Assembly: GCA_003586115.2 (NCBI GenBank)
Contig: QVOM02000029.1
Coordinates: forward strand, 25,657,139-25,721,138
Direction of reading: 5' to 3'
Source of the DNA: Salvator merianae
Lineage: Eukaryota; Chordata; Lepidosauria; Squamata; Teiidae
DNA: 64,000 nt
The notes beneath the pieces were generated by a model, which made no database searches, was not told the DNA's origin, and saw nothing but the letters and a program-made list of their open reading frames with translations. The position numbers and the translations under genes were made by a program. Below, piece after piece: positions 49,790-61,262 of this stretch. Every line of letters starts with the position of its first letter. Within the stretch, counting starts at the first letter, position 1.

Positions 49790-50168
49790 AACACAGCCAC
49801 CACAAGAAAACTTTTGACACCTTCGCCTTTCACATGAAAACAGCGTTTTCACTGTTTCCCCTGTGAAGGGCGAAAACCCCATTTACCACAAACGCGAAGA
49901 GCGAAAACATACCTGTGCCTTCACTGCCATTCGTTGCTGCAGCAGCCTAGTAAAAGTTCTACTAAAGGCAAAGGTGCCGAAAGTTTTCGCTGTGCTGGTG
50001 TCAGCAGTTGGTCAGTATATTTGACTGACTGCTACACCAGCCTATTGGATGCCTCGCTTCCCTGCTGCCAGGGAAACAGGCATCCAATAGAGGTTTCTCT
50101 GATGGGAGGGGGAGGCAGATGAGCTGGAGGGCTTGAAAAGGACGTGTGTGGTTCTATGAATGGTAAGT

Positions 50169-50208
<40 letters not shown>

Positions 50209-50570
50209 TTTTATTTTACTTGTGTGTTGGGGGGGATGAAGGGGCTTTTCTTTTCTTTTTTATTTTATTTGTGTGTGTGGGGGTGCAGGGTGTAGGGGCA
50301 GCACATGGCTTCATTGGCAGCAATTGCCCAGCCTGCTGCCTCTGTGCCCATTCACCCTTAAAGATATGAACTGCCACCATATCTTTAAAGGTGGATGGGT
50401 GCAGAGCCAGTGGGCTGCCCAGTGACTGGCAATGAAGCCATGTGCGAAAGGCTTCACAGCAAAAGCGAAGCCAGCATCTTTCGTCATGGGTTTTTCATGC
50501 GAAAACTCACTTTGTCGGCTTCGCTTCGCTGTGAAGTGAAAAGACGAAATGTGCGCGAAGCACATCCCTA
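49790..50570. mobile_element. hAT-like foldback element, left edge unclear
   Basis: The right end reads 'gaagcacatcccta' (ends 50570), matching the terminal motif of the hAT element at 51085-51934. Both share unusual CTTCGC/GCGAAA-rich subterminal text. Two hairpins are strong: TATTGGATGCCT/AGGCATCCAATA (50043-50089), and a long foldback with arms of about 70 bp (50301-50370 against 50376-50445) meeting at AAAGATATG/CATATCTTT. A (TTTA)n tract lies at 50170-50210. Several open frames here arise from the palindrome. Confidence 0.6.
50170..50210. repeat. (TTTA)n microsatellite
   Basis: About ten perfect units inside the foldback element. Confidence 0.97.
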
Positions 50571-51076
50571 CAAATGGAGACACAGCTCAAGTCTTCTAGG
50601 AAGATGTAATAAATTTAAAGGTCACTCCAGATAGACAATTCTGTATTTCTTAACATCCAGCATTTTTTGTCCCTTTATCTTTTTGCAGTGTTGCATGTAA
50701 TGTGGATATCTCTGGAGTGCTTTTAATGGGGGGAACTATTTTTATTTTCTCTCATTACTTCTCATGGTTTTACTTTGAGATACTTGTATTGTTCTCACTG
50801 TTGTCTTGTAGCTTCCTCATCTATGCTGTCTTGCATGGTGTTTAGCAACATTAGCTCTGTAGCTAAAACCTATATATGTGGGTGTATCCAGTAAAAAAAT
50901 CTTGTTTTGCATACTAGTGGCATATAGGTTCTGTTCTCTATTAATGCTCAGTTTGGACTTGTTTTGCTAGAGAATTCCTGCATAAATGCCTTGAAAGGTA
51001 GATGTCACCATTATAGCAAGGAATCACCAATAGACTCTCTTCAAGAAGGTCAGGATGGATTAGATAAGGTGAACCG
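50571..51076. other. Spacer, nothing recognised
   Basis: AT-rich DNA between the two hAT-like elements. Confidence 0.5.
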
Positions 51077-51942
51077 CTGTGTAGTAGGGATGTGCACGAA
51101 GGCACTTTTCCCTTTTCGCTGCGCAGGACTGCGAAGCTCCTAGGCTTCGTTTTCGTGCGAAAAAATACGCACGAAAATGAAGCCCTTCGTTTTCGCGGCG
51201 AAAATCTTCGCCGCGAACGGAAGCAGATAAATCAAGGCGATGGGAAAACCTTTGCCTTAATTTCTCTGCTTCGGATGGCGCTCGCCTCTCTCTCATTCCC
51301 CCCCCCCCAGTCTGTCAGTCTGATGACAGACTGGGGGGGGGATGAGAGAGAGGCGAGCGCCATCTGAAGCAGAGAAATCAAGGCAAAAAGGTCTTCCGTT
51401 CGCCTTGATTTATCTGCTTCCGATGGCGCAGCGCGCTCTCTCACTCCCGCCGCAGTCTGTCAGTCTGATGACAGACTGGGGGGGGGGATGAGAGAGAGGC
51501 GAGCGCCATCTGAAGCAGAGAAATCAAGGCGAAAAGGTCTTCCGTTCGCCTTGATTTATCTGCTTCCGATGTCTGCTGGCTGCCTCATTCACCCTAGGCT
51601 GTCAGCGCCCACGCTGACAGCCTAGGGGGGGTGAGTCAGTGAGGGGAAGAGAAGGAAAATCAACGGGAAGGGAATCCCTCCCTTCCGTTGAATTTTCTGC
51701 ACTTCCACTCGCTGCTGGCTGGCTGATTCACCCTAGGCTGTCAGCGCCAGCGCTGACAGCCTAGAGAGGTGAGACTTTGGCAAATTGCGAAGGTCCCGAA
51801 ATACTTCGAAAAATTGAGGGACCTTCGCAATTCACATTCGTGATTTCTGGTGCCCTTCACATTCGATGCGAAGGGCACGGAATCACGAAATTCGATCAAA
51901 AATCGAATGCCACGAAGCTTCGTGCACACCCCTACTGTGTAG
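51077..51942. mobile_element. hAT-type MITE made of nested foldbacks, 8-bp target duplication
   Basis: The element is 51085-51934 (850 bp). Its ends are TAGGGATGTGCACGAA and TTCGTGCACACCCCTA, and the 8-bp target duplication CTGTGTAG is perfect (51077-51084, 51935-51942). The interior consists mostly of hairpins. There is a foldback of about 70-bp arms centred near 51321 and a second related one centred near 51466 (145 bp later). Two hairpins share the stem CTAGGCTGTCAGCG (51592-51630 and 51733-51768), and a CAACGGGAAGGGA hairpin lies near 51660-51690. It is CpG- and GC-rich in the middle, with no transposase. Open frames on both strands here are palindrome artefacts. Confidence 0.93.
51246..51540. 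repeat. Tandem pair of long hairpins
   Basis: Each unit folds on CAGTCTGTCA/TGACAGACTG with the stem extended by C/G runs, 'gagagag/ctctctc', GGCGCTCGCC and 'tttctctgcttc'. Unit centres are near 51321 and 51466. The right arms are nearly identical to each other, which suggests a recent duplication or gene conversion. Confidence 0.85.
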
Positions 51943-52796
51943 TGATGTTCTGAGTAACCCTTCAACGAAGATGTTAGGAAGATCAAAACAGTTGGTGGAT
52001 ATGAAAGGGAGGTCTTTCCGTAGAGTTCTCCTCTAATGCTTCTATTGCAGTTTCAATTTGTGGTGTCTCTATATACTGTGTAGTAACCACAGTATGCATA
52101 TGGAATGAGGAATGGTTTTGAAAACACATTGATGTGCAAATGTTATTGACTTGTCCAAGGGTCAATGCCAGCCTTACATAAAGGAAACAAACAAAAAAAC
52201 CTCTTGCTTCAAATTCTACCTATTGTTATGCTTCAAATTATATCTATTGCTTCATTTCATTGACACATGTTCTGGAAAATATAAATTCAGTTTGAGCAAA
52301 TACTTTATTTGGAGAAGGGTGCTGTGCTGTGACTGAGCAAAAGGGAAATGTAACAGTAGTTTGGGATGGAAATTTGAAGGGATAGTTCCTGGTGAAGCCT
52401 GAGTTTGTAAGGTGGATCTTGTATGTGTGGGAGAGTTTTGTTTGGCTTTTGGTGTGTGGCTGGTTTAATTGTGAGAAGAGGGGCTTGCCTCTGAGGTAGT
52501 CTGAGTACATGGTCCAAGGGAAGAGAGGGTTGTAGTTGTTGCTGACTCAGGTGAGCTAGTAGAAGACACATTCCTCAGCTGGGAAAAGCAAGGACAGTTT
52601 GATGAAGGATAAATAGTAACAAAAATAAAATAATTTTAAATGGTAGCAAAAGTAAATTAATTTAAAGGCATAAAGCCATCAGAGGGAGAGGAGTTTTTTC
52701 CAGTGTTTTGCACCAAGTGTCACATGTATGACTATCTGTTATGAGCAATGCTCAGGGAATATTAGGCAAAACCAATTTCCACAAATGCAAAACTCC
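51943..52796. other. Spacer, nothing recognised
   Basis: Open frames on the minus strand (88 codons, two frames) have no family resemblance. Confidence 0.45.
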
Positions 52797-52951
52797 AAGA
52801 GTGACTTTCCCATGTTTCCTGGCCTGCCATTATGTTTTCAACTCATAAAGCCACTTCCTCTATATAGGCCTTTCTCAGAGGTCAGATCCCTTCCTCCTGA
52901 TCAAGATGCCTTCACTAGAAATCATATGTCTAAGCATTCCATGTAACATAT
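52797..52951 (+). repeat. Dispersed repeat P, copy 2
   Basis: The second copy of the repeat at 47081-47233. It ends just before the CR1 ORF1 relic, but copy 1 has no CR1 next to it, so the two are independent. Confidence 0.75.
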
Positions 52952-52959
52952 CTACCAGC

Positions 52960-53955
52960 TGAGCAGAAGTAATGGTTGTGTGCTCATTGTAATAAGTTTC
53001 TGGCTGTCAGGAAATGAGTGTTTTCCCTTGCAACCAAGATACCTCACTTGGAGCCATGGAGAAGGAGGCATGTGAATCAGAGCACTGTGGGAAGGTTAAG
53101 CAGTAGTTCATGGGAGTCAAATTTAAATTGTTAGGTAGAAAGGCATCCATGGTTGTGTACCGAGCATCACATGTGCAATTGCATGCCTAACTGACAGAAG
53201 TCATGGCTGTGTGCTTGGTGCAGTGAGTTTCTTGCTCTCAGGGAATGGTTTCTTCCCCTGAAGCCAAGATAACTGATCTGGAGACACACAGAGAGAAAAG
53301 CATGAAAATAAGGGCCTTAGGAATGCGTAGTGGACTGTCCTCCAGCTGTCTTGGAAAGTGAAGGTCTTTAGGCAGGGAGAACATCAAACTGAAGGAGAGG
53401 AACAGGTTTCCTTAACTGGGAACCCTTCTTTAGAGGATGTGACTATATCCTCTCCCAATGAAGATACTCCTCCATGAGTGTTGGGAGAGAGTTCTTGTAG
53501 TGGGTGATTCAATTATTAGAAAGATAGAGAGGTGAGCTTATGATGGGTGTGTATGACTTGCCTTCCAGGTGCACAGGTTGTGGACATCACGTAGTATGAA
53601 AATAGTCTTGTGGACAGTGATGGGAACAAGTCAGTGATTGAGGTACATATCACTACCAGTGTCACTGGGAAGGCTAAGCAGAACCAAATATGAGGGTTTA
53701 GGTAGAAGATTAAAGTCCAGGACATCCAAGGTTGAATTTTCAGAAAGGTTACCTGTTTCATGCACAGGATCAGCTAGACAAGCAGAGCTCAGGGGCTTCA
53801 ATATGTTGATGAGGAAGTGGTGTCAACAGGAATTAATTAGATTTGTTAGGCATTGGGAAACATTTTGGGATAAGCCAAACCTATATAAAAGGGATGGGTT
53901 GCACGTAAACCAAGATGGAAATAGAAGGTGCACCAACTATCCTCACACAGACTGA
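52960..53955 (+). pseudogene. CR1-type LINE ORF1 relic with GDSL/SGNH esterase domain
   Basis: In one frame, 53491 onward reads VLVVGDSIIRKIE, block I of an SGNH esterase with the nucleophile serine in GDS. Later in the same frame an open stretch (53638-53955) reads YEGLGRRLKSRTSK, RQAELRGFN and YKRDGLHVNQDGN, the last containing the DxxH block V. This arrangement is known from ORF1 of CR1-like non-LTR retrotransposons. Several in-frame stops lie between the blocks, so it is dead. Upstream, two similar segments (about 52975-53050 and 53205-53290; 'agtttct..ctgtcag/ctctcag', 'gaagccaagata', 'gatctggag') look like an N-terminal region duplicated in tandem. ORF2 is not visible downstream. Confidence 0.8.
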
Positions 53956-53981
53956 GTGAATTCTTCAACTCATAAAAGAGA

Positions 53982-54510
53982 GGGCCTGTTCACACTTATG
54001 ACAGTATAACAGTCTAACTAGCACTGTTCAGACCGGTTGGGTTTGGGTATGAAGAGGGGTCTTCGCACCTGTCAGTGCTGGAAAACTCCACAAGCCAACC
54101 AGCAGTGTGAATGGGAGCACACTAGTTCGGTAGCTGTGTTTGAACCCAGAGTGTCTATGTTCAAACTCAGAGGGTCTGTGTTTAAGCCTGTGTCCAAAAA
54201 GGCCACCAGGGTCCGGACCCCAAGGTCCGAACTGGGGTGCTAACCAGCAGACTGCACCTGTGTGTCCCCACCAGTCCCACTCTGCCACCATTTTAACCCA
54301 GAAATGGTGCTAATGCACCTTCCCTGATCTTCATCTGATCACACAGGTCAGGTTAGAGACTACAGTTTAGTTGACCACAACTGGTTAGATTCAGATAAGC
54401 ATCAGGTGGGTTTCGGTAGATTTCAGGTCAGCTGGGGCTGTTCACAAGTGCACATCCTGCATTCTAGTGAGTGTCCTGAAATGTACCATTTGCTAAGTGT
54501 GAACAGGCCC
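53982..54510. mobile_element. Inverted-repeat MITE with perfect 17-bp ends
   Basis: GGGCCTGTTCACACTTA at 53982 and its exact complement ending at 54510. AGAGA lies directly outside both ends, so a 3-bp AGA or longer target duplication fits. This is the best-preserved terminal repeat of its type here and can serve as the reference end sequence. The interior is not similar to families A or B. Confidence 0.88.
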
Positions 54511-55462
54511 AGAGATAAAATTCCTAGACATGATAAATGATTGTCCCTTAGAGAAGAACATTGTCAAACTATCCAGGGGAATGGATACTGGATTCCCAAG
54601 CCCTGCTCAAGATCTGATACAATATATCACTGTGGGCGATCCAATAAGGAATGGTGACCATAATTGGATCATCTTCAGTTTAAATACAGAAAGTAAGTTG
54701 TCAATAAAATCCTACACAGAGACCTTAAACTTTCATAAATGTCCCAAAATTAGGAAATTAGTAATAAGGGAATTGAAAAGGAAAGTTAGAAGACTCCAAT
54801 CACTCCAAAATACATGGACACTATTTACAAAGGGCCAGTACCAGCCTGAGAACTTGGCTGAAGTGGGGAACATTACACACAGGTGAGGCAATATTGCTGC
54901 CTTCATCCTTGATCCACTCACACTAGATCATTCTTGGACATACACCTTGAGAGCTCAAGTCAATACACAGACAACTGAGAAGATGTTCAGCAGCTCAGAT
55001 AAGGTATAAAGAAAATACAGATTTTTTGGCAAGGCATATGATGCATGCCATATGTTTTTTGGGGTTCATGCATGCTTGTGAGTGTGGGCAATAGGCAGAC
55101 AGGGACTCTTACTCTTTTATCAGGCTTTCCATACTTTTTTCTCATGGTGAAAGCTGCAAGCTTAAGTGATGAAAAAACAAACATAAACCTGAGTGGTGGA
55201 ACCAATTGCCTCATGGGTGGATGTGAGCCTTCCTGATGGTCCACAAGCATTCTCACAGTGGATGGAATGGTGTGCAAGCATTATTTGTAGTATTGCAACA
55301 TGAGGGGCCTTTAGGTTTGCAAAGTACCCCCCCCCCTTGATTAATGGCATGGAGTGGGTGGGACATCTGACATCAAGATGTTCTACTAGGATAGCAGCAG
55401 GAAGACCTTCTGTCTTCATTGCAAAGTTGCTAGACAGGAACAGGCCTATTCCAGTGTTCATT
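54511..55462. other. Spacer, possibly old retroelement
   Basis: A 118-codon open frame (54530-54886) has a plausible protein-like composition (KIRKLVIRELKRKVRRL) but no family I recognise. It may be a decayed retroelement part. Confidence 0.3.
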
Positions 55463-55656
55463 TGGCCTGTTCTCACATTCTACCATGGAATGTTCTTCCT
55501 ATAGAATCTTAGAACAGAACAATTTAGTTCTCCACAGCTAGGAGTAATCAGGAGCAGCTGCAGTCTGCTCCCAATTGTGCAGTCCTCTGCAAAGTTTGGA
55601 GGCACCTGGCTAGTGAGTATCCCAGATGCTCACTAGTTTAAAGTGTGAACAGGCCC
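55463..55656 (+). mobile_element. Inverted-repeat MITE, family B copy 2 (internally deleted)
   Basis: The ends are GGCCTGTTCTCACATTC and, on the other strand, GGGCCTGTTCACACTTTA. The hairpins GGAGCAG/CTGCTCC and CTAGTGAG/CTCACTAG match those of 1407-1847. It is about 190 bp against 440 bp for copy 1. Confidence 0.75.
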
Positions 55657-57819
55657 TTTACATGGATGGCTTCAGTCAATCCTGAAGTGAACTGGCTTGA
55701 AATGGTCTTTGGAGACCAGTCCAACCAAGTAAGTATGAACCTGACTAGAGTCTACAAATTTGGTAAGTTGGTCTGGGGATATGCTTCAGGAAGGACACTG
55801 ACAAGTGGCACAATATTTCAAGAACTCACTGGATTTTTAAGATCAAAGTGTTGAAATATCTCACATGATTCTTAGGAACATATGGATTAAAAAAACAAAG
55901 AAACAGTGTTTGATTGCCCCAACAGGGGTCTTTCTGGAGCAGCAGCACGAGTACTTGAGGGTGTCGAGCACCTTCAGAACCAATTTTCCCATTCTACAAG
56001 AAGGATGACCCTGAGGATGCTTGGCAGCCTTCAAGCACCCTTGGAGAAGAGCGTGTCCAAATCTGCTTGCTGTCAACCACGTGAATGCAACTTTTTGTGT
56101 TATTTTTTAGGAACTGAGAATCAGTTATGATTGTATTTTGAAGAACCAGTAGTTAGGAAAGATTCCACACTGATCATTGAAGCATGATTACCTGCAAATT
56201 GAAGGCTTTAAAAGTGCTGTATCAACAGGACAGGGCTTGCCAAGGTATAGATGCCTCTAGCCACCAGACCTGGACATAAATATCATAAATCCAATTGACA
56301 GAAGGGTTGCAGGTACAGGAAACTGGACCAGAGAACCTGGATCATGGCACACCAAAATCCATATTGGAAAAGACAATACAAAGTTTTTAAAAGAACAAGA
56401 AAGATTGCAAAATCTTCTACCTTTCTCTCTAAAAGCAAAGAAGCTTGGAAGGCCCAAGAAATGATTCAAAGGAAACTTATCAACAAGACTCAATGGGAGC
56501 TGAGAGCATTTGGGACAGAAACTTCACATATGGGAATGAAGCTATTTGGCCTAGTAGACAAACCTATTGTCCAGAGTCAAGTTAAATCTACAATTGGAGA
56601 GTTCATTAAAAATGCAAGCTGCAATATTGGAACTGGCCTGGAATTGGCCAAGCATATGTCATTTTTCAAAGTAAAAAACACTCAGATAAGCTCATCAAAA
56701 CATAGTCCAGGTGTGTTCCTCCAGTCAGGCACATATCTTTGGCAAGAAGCAAGCATCATATAAGGGCATACTAAGACAAACACAACACTGACATCACTTA
56801 CCACCCCTCCACATTCTTCCTGCCAGAGCTTGCCATAGACTTCCGTTAACACAGACTATTTAGTCTCCTTCCCTGGTCAGAACTAGGGACAGACCCCAGT
56901 CCAGATGCTCATAAAAATGTACATCAGGAGCAGCCTTTACCCCCTCATGACCTACCATCTCCATTGCTGCCATCTGAAACCTTTGCTACTGCACTGCCTC
57001 ATGAAGCTGCTTTTCTCCATTTCTCTTCACTTTGTCATGCCGGTCAACTTGCTGCTTCATCCTGAAACAGCCCTGCTCTCTAGCAACTCTGATCTGTGCA
57101 CAGATCTAAATAATTATTTATTAATCCAATCCATTATAGAGCTGTAAGCTTGCCTGGAACTCAACAACTCTGCTACAGAACCTCCCCCAGACTTTGGAGC
57201 CTCTGTATCTGTAGCAAACTACTAAGCCCAACTCCCACTTTATCTCTGTAGGTGACAACTGGCTGCTCCTGGTAGATTTAGGGCTTCCTTTTAGCAAGAT
57301 TGGGCAGAATCTAAGCTAATTCTCCCTACATTTCCCTCCTATTTACTCCTTTCCACTCTCAACTGTCAAAATTGTCCTTAAATAAACCCTCCATTCACAA
57401 AAAATCAGGTATTATTTGCCTGACATAACCTTTTTTCATGTGCAGTACACTGTGAGAAGGGAAACCCCTGTCTTTTCCTGCATAATAATTTCAGTCAGTT
57501 AATTGTCATAACCTGTCATTTTGATATTCTTGAGCCATTTTAAAGCTTTTTCTGCCATTAATATAAAAAAAAGAAGAAGAATTGCTTTCTAATTCCAATT
57601 GATCTTGGTCTGGGAGTATTTTTTTTGTCCCCTGACTTTTCTTGCAAAGAGTTGCCATTCCTGTTTGCTGTTTTTACAGTCTTGACACAAAGATCTCATT
57701 TTTAGAGCTAGGTGTCTTCTTCCACTCTCTGATGTGGTCTAAGAGGAGTGCCAGGTGAGACTTCTCTCAGACTGCAATACCATGCGGAAGGGATGCTCTG
57801 AGTATGGTTTTTGGTCTGG
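55657..57819. other. Spacer with unrecognised 139-codon open frame
   Basis: The frame at 56344-56763 has a lysine/arginine-rich start (KRQYKVFKRTRKIAKSS) and no stop for 420 bp, with another frame at 55645-55854. I recognise no family. It lacks splice context and is most likely a retroelement relic or chance. The rest holds nothing recognisable. Confidence 0.3.
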
Positions 57820-58115
57820 TATACCAACCAATGTGGAATTTACTACCAGAAGACATGGTAACAGTCACCAGCCTGGGTAGCTTTAAGAAAGGATTAGACA
57901 AATTCATGGAGGTCAGGTGTATCAATGGATACTAGAATGGATGCCTACGTACCGCCTCAGGGTTGGAGAAACAGGCAGGATGTCTGACTTTTGCAGGGAA
58001 TCAAAAGCATGAGGGTTGTGCCTTTATCTTCTGCTTGAGATGCCCAGAAGCAATTGGCGGACCACTGTGTGAGACAAGATACTGGACTAGATGGGCCATG
58101 TCCTTATTTTCTAAT
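57820..58115 (+). mobile_element. CR1-type LINE 3' region
   Basis: 'atgtggaatttactacc', 'ggattagacaaattcatgg', 'caatggatactagaatgg' and 'actggactagatgggcc' follow in order the familiar squamate CR1-like 3' sequence (end of ORF2 and UTR). A second copy of the distal half lies at 63460-63665. Confidence 0.8.
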
Positions 58116-58129
58116 ATATAAAATGCATG

Positions 58130-59560
58130 CATCAATTCTGATCTTTTTAAAGCAAAAAATCAAAATCAGAATACAAATTTGTAATTAAGGTTGCATTTAG
58201 ATAGATTTGCTTCAGCATGTAAATTTCTAAGTATGTTTTATCTAAGAATAAGGGTTTCAGCAGAGTTTTCTTTCTAATTACTTGCTTAATTGCACTGTAA
58301 GTTCTAATTAAAGAATTTTATTATGACACCATCCAGACAAGTTGTTATCTGCAGATTACATTCCATCCTGCATAATAGAATTGGATGCCAACAAATTTTA
58401 TTCAGAACACATCTGAGGTCAAGTTAACCTAATTCTCACTTCTCATGGATTTTCACCTCATTTTTTAAAAGAAATCCTTAAAAATAATTATTTTAGGAAA
58501 ATAAACATTAAAACTATATTTTGAAAAGAAATATTTAAAACTGAAGTGCATTTTAGTGTGCATTTTATTTTATTTTTTAAATGTACAGAAAACCAGGTCA
58601 AGCAGAATTATGATTGAACACATGTGAAACTGTCACAGGTTGCCAGTTCTGTATTTTGTCAATTGCTACTTGAGTGTTGTCAAATCAAATCTCTGGCATT
58701 GCCCCAAGCATTATACTTTGCAAAAGAGTCTGAATAAATTCAGTGGAGTGACATATTCAGCTGCTGGATATTGAGTATTGAATAATCAATGAGGTACATG
58801 TATGTGTGAAAACACCCCAATGACACCTATGACTAGCTTTGCCACATCTCTAACTGGCAATATAATGATGCTAATGCATACTGTGAAGTAGATTTGCATA
58901 TGTCTATATTTTAGATCCATCCATGAAATGATTATAGTTTTCAAGCCAACTGAAAATAAAAATGTAAAATAACCTCTTCAGCTAAACTACTTATTTGGTA
59001 TCCATTCTCATGGATTAATGCCATAATTGATTCCTATCAGCCTGACAATTTCTGTGTGCCATATATTTTTTGTCTTGCCTATGAAAAGCAGAACTTTCTA
59101 AATGAATTACACCCTTTTATTTTGTTTACTTGAGAATCTGGCATGGTGTTTAAGCTTAAGAACTTTGCATATTCATGAGTCACTAAATACCCTCAAAAAG
59201 ACAGCAAAATCAATGTCATTTCGGTGTTCAGTGCGATGAAGCATGCTTTCTAAATTCATTATTTCCGTTTCAAATATTGCAGCCTGCTTTATTTTAATTG
59301 CTGGGTACTCTGACCCAAATCCAGAGGGGCAGTTCTGTGAATGTAATAGATGTCTCATTAAGAGCTGTGCTTTACAATTAAGCATATGCTTTGGTGGCTA
59401 TTATTTGATTTTCAGCAACCTGCTTTGTTCATTGCTGAACACATTTCTCTTTTGCAGAAGGATTTACAAGGGCTGTAGTTCAGACACCTGGCTGCCTTCT
59501 ACACAGCAGATCTCATCCTAAGGCTCAGTCATTGAACTTCCTTTGTATTGGTTTATATTC
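58130..59560. other. Repeat-free stretch, candidate conserved regulatory DNA
   Basis: No repeat signatures over 1.4 kb. Motifs include TAATTA/CTAATTA (58275-58312), an AP-1-like TGAGTCA (59176-59182) and an octamer-like AATTAAGCATATGC (59376-59389). The 59160-59530 part has unusually even composition. A pyrimidine-rich TTTTGCAG acceptor-like site lies at 59451-59458, but no exon could be supported. Conservation is a guess from texture only. Confidence 0.28.
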
Positions 59561-60118
59561 AATTTGATTGCCCACAAACAATTTTACATTGTGGAGTAGA
59601 CCTAACACTTAATCTGAAAATGAATAGAGGTTCACACAAACCTGATCTGAATTCTAGATTATCTGAACCTTGAGGCATCTACAGCTATAGATATTGTATC
59701 AGTGTGAAGAAAGCAAGAAAAAAGGGAAGTTGTAAAAGTGGTTTTTGCTGTTGCTGCCAAGTCTTGCCTGACTTCTGGTTGACTGCATGGGCAGCTCCAT
59801 GGGCACCTCTATGCGGGATTTTTTGGGAGAGATACAGAAGTGGTTTGCTGTTGACTACTTGTAGAGAAATGCTGGGGATTGAATCAACAACCTTGGTTTT
59901 CTTTGGACAGCAAGGGGAAAATGTGGGATCTTGTTTGGATCCCACAATCACCTTTCATTATCCCTGCCAAACAGTGTACATCTGGGTATTTTGATGGTGT
60001 GAAATACCCAGAAGTGTGCAAGCTCCAGCCCCCACTCTTGTGCAGTGGTCATTTTCAGCCTGGTATCATCTCTGTGTAGATGCAGTGGCCATTTCCAGGT
60101 TGAGGATCATGGGAACAA

Positions 60119-60309
60119 GCATCCAGACAGATAAGCCTATATTGCTATTCAGGGAAAACCCATGATGGGAGCTGATGTTTCCCAATTAGTCATAATGTGA
60201 AATCCCTTCTCTTTTTCCCAGGGCTATGTTGGGATTGCCAAGGATACGTGTGGCACTCCCTACATATCCCCAGGATAATTCCACATTTTAGGCCCTGTCT
60301 TGATGCAGC
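60119..60309. mobile_element. Short inverted-repeat MITE
   Basis: The left end GCATCCAGACAGATAAGCC mirrors the right end, GCATCAAGACAGGGCC on the other strand. About 190 bp. No target duplication seen. Confidence 0.5.
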
Positions 60310-60399
60310 TCTACTTTCCAGGCTGTTTGCATTACCAGTGAGCTACAGCTCCTCCCAGCAAAAGCACTTACATTTCCCCCAAACAGCAAGCCATCAAAG

Positions 60400-60724
60400 T
60401 AACTAACCGGCTCCGACCCTGTGGAATCAGCTCCCCCCAGAGATCCGTACTGCCCCATGTCTCCTGGCCTTCCGGAAGGATTTAAAAACACATCTTTGCC
60501 GGCAGGCCTGGGGGCGTTGAGCCTGACACTATGCTCCGGCTGGCCATATGATTGTGTAGTATGAATGTTAGTTGTGAATGTGAATTAGGTTTTATGGATC
60601 GGGGCTTTGTAGAAATTAAATTAAATTGTAAATTGGACTGAGGTTGTTAATATTATTGTTTTGTACTTTTTTATATGCTGTAAGCCTCCCCGAGTCTTCG
60701 GAGAGGGGCGGCATATAAGTCCAA

Positions 60725-60755
<31 letters not shown>

Positions 60756-60757
60756 AC
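60400..60757 (+). pseudogene. L2-type LINE 3' end: ORF2 C-terminus, 3' UTR, AATA tail
   Basis: The frame from 60416 reads TLWNQLPPEIRTAPCLLAF then RKDLKTHLCRQAW, the conserved C-terminal block of L2-type reverse-transcriptase proteins (WNxLPxxIR...FKxxLKTHLF). A 3' UTR follows, ending in a stem-loop CCCCGAG/CTTCGGAGAGGGG (about 60688-60710), 'cggcatataagtccaataaa' and an (AATA)n tail (60722-60756). It is 5'-truncated, as usual. The frame is open over the conserved block, so this is a fairly young copy. Confidence 0.85.
60722..60756. repeat. (AATA)n tail of the L2 LINE
   Basis: Eight AATA units closing the LINE. Confidence 0.97.
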
Positions 60758-61262
60758 TGAGTTGCACTGAAAGATGAATTTTCCAGGGGAAAAGGAAGTG
60801 CTTTTGTTTTTAAATTGAAACTCACAATATTTGAAGGGGAAGTAAATACAGTAAACACACACATTTATTCAGTATCTTGAAGTGTGTGCAATAAAATTAT
60901 TTAAAACAAAGGTAGTTAAAAATCTGAATTCTACAATTTGTGGGACTAATTTAATAAACTGAAACATTTTGGAAATTACTTCTGGTCTGTATTTCATTAT
61001 GCCTCTGTCCCACTCATACTGCTTCTCTCCTTCTTTTAGACTTACCAGGTGATGGGTAACCTGTGTCAACAGAGGTAAAGTGTTCTACAGAGTTATGTGC
61101 AATAGTATCCATGAATTCAAGAGTAAATAGCTCCAAGAAACATCATTCACCAAGACACATAAGTCAATAGTTCAAATCTGGGCATTCTGTTCACTGAAAC
61201 AGGACTGTCAAAGACACTTTGAAGAATGAGACACAGGTAAGTTGTACAAGATGTGTCACTAT

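Noticed and set aside
51092..51444. Frames of 70-91 codons on both strands with shared peptides
   Set aside because: They arise from the hairpin symmetry of the hAT MITE.
56344..56763. 139-codon open frame with a basic N-terminus
   Set aside because: Not called as a gene because no family, splice context or second copy is visible; noted in the spacer entry as a possible retroelement relic.
59451..59521. Exon after acceptor-like TTTTGCAG
   Set aside because: The downstream frame is short, has no donor-like end I trust and matches nothing.
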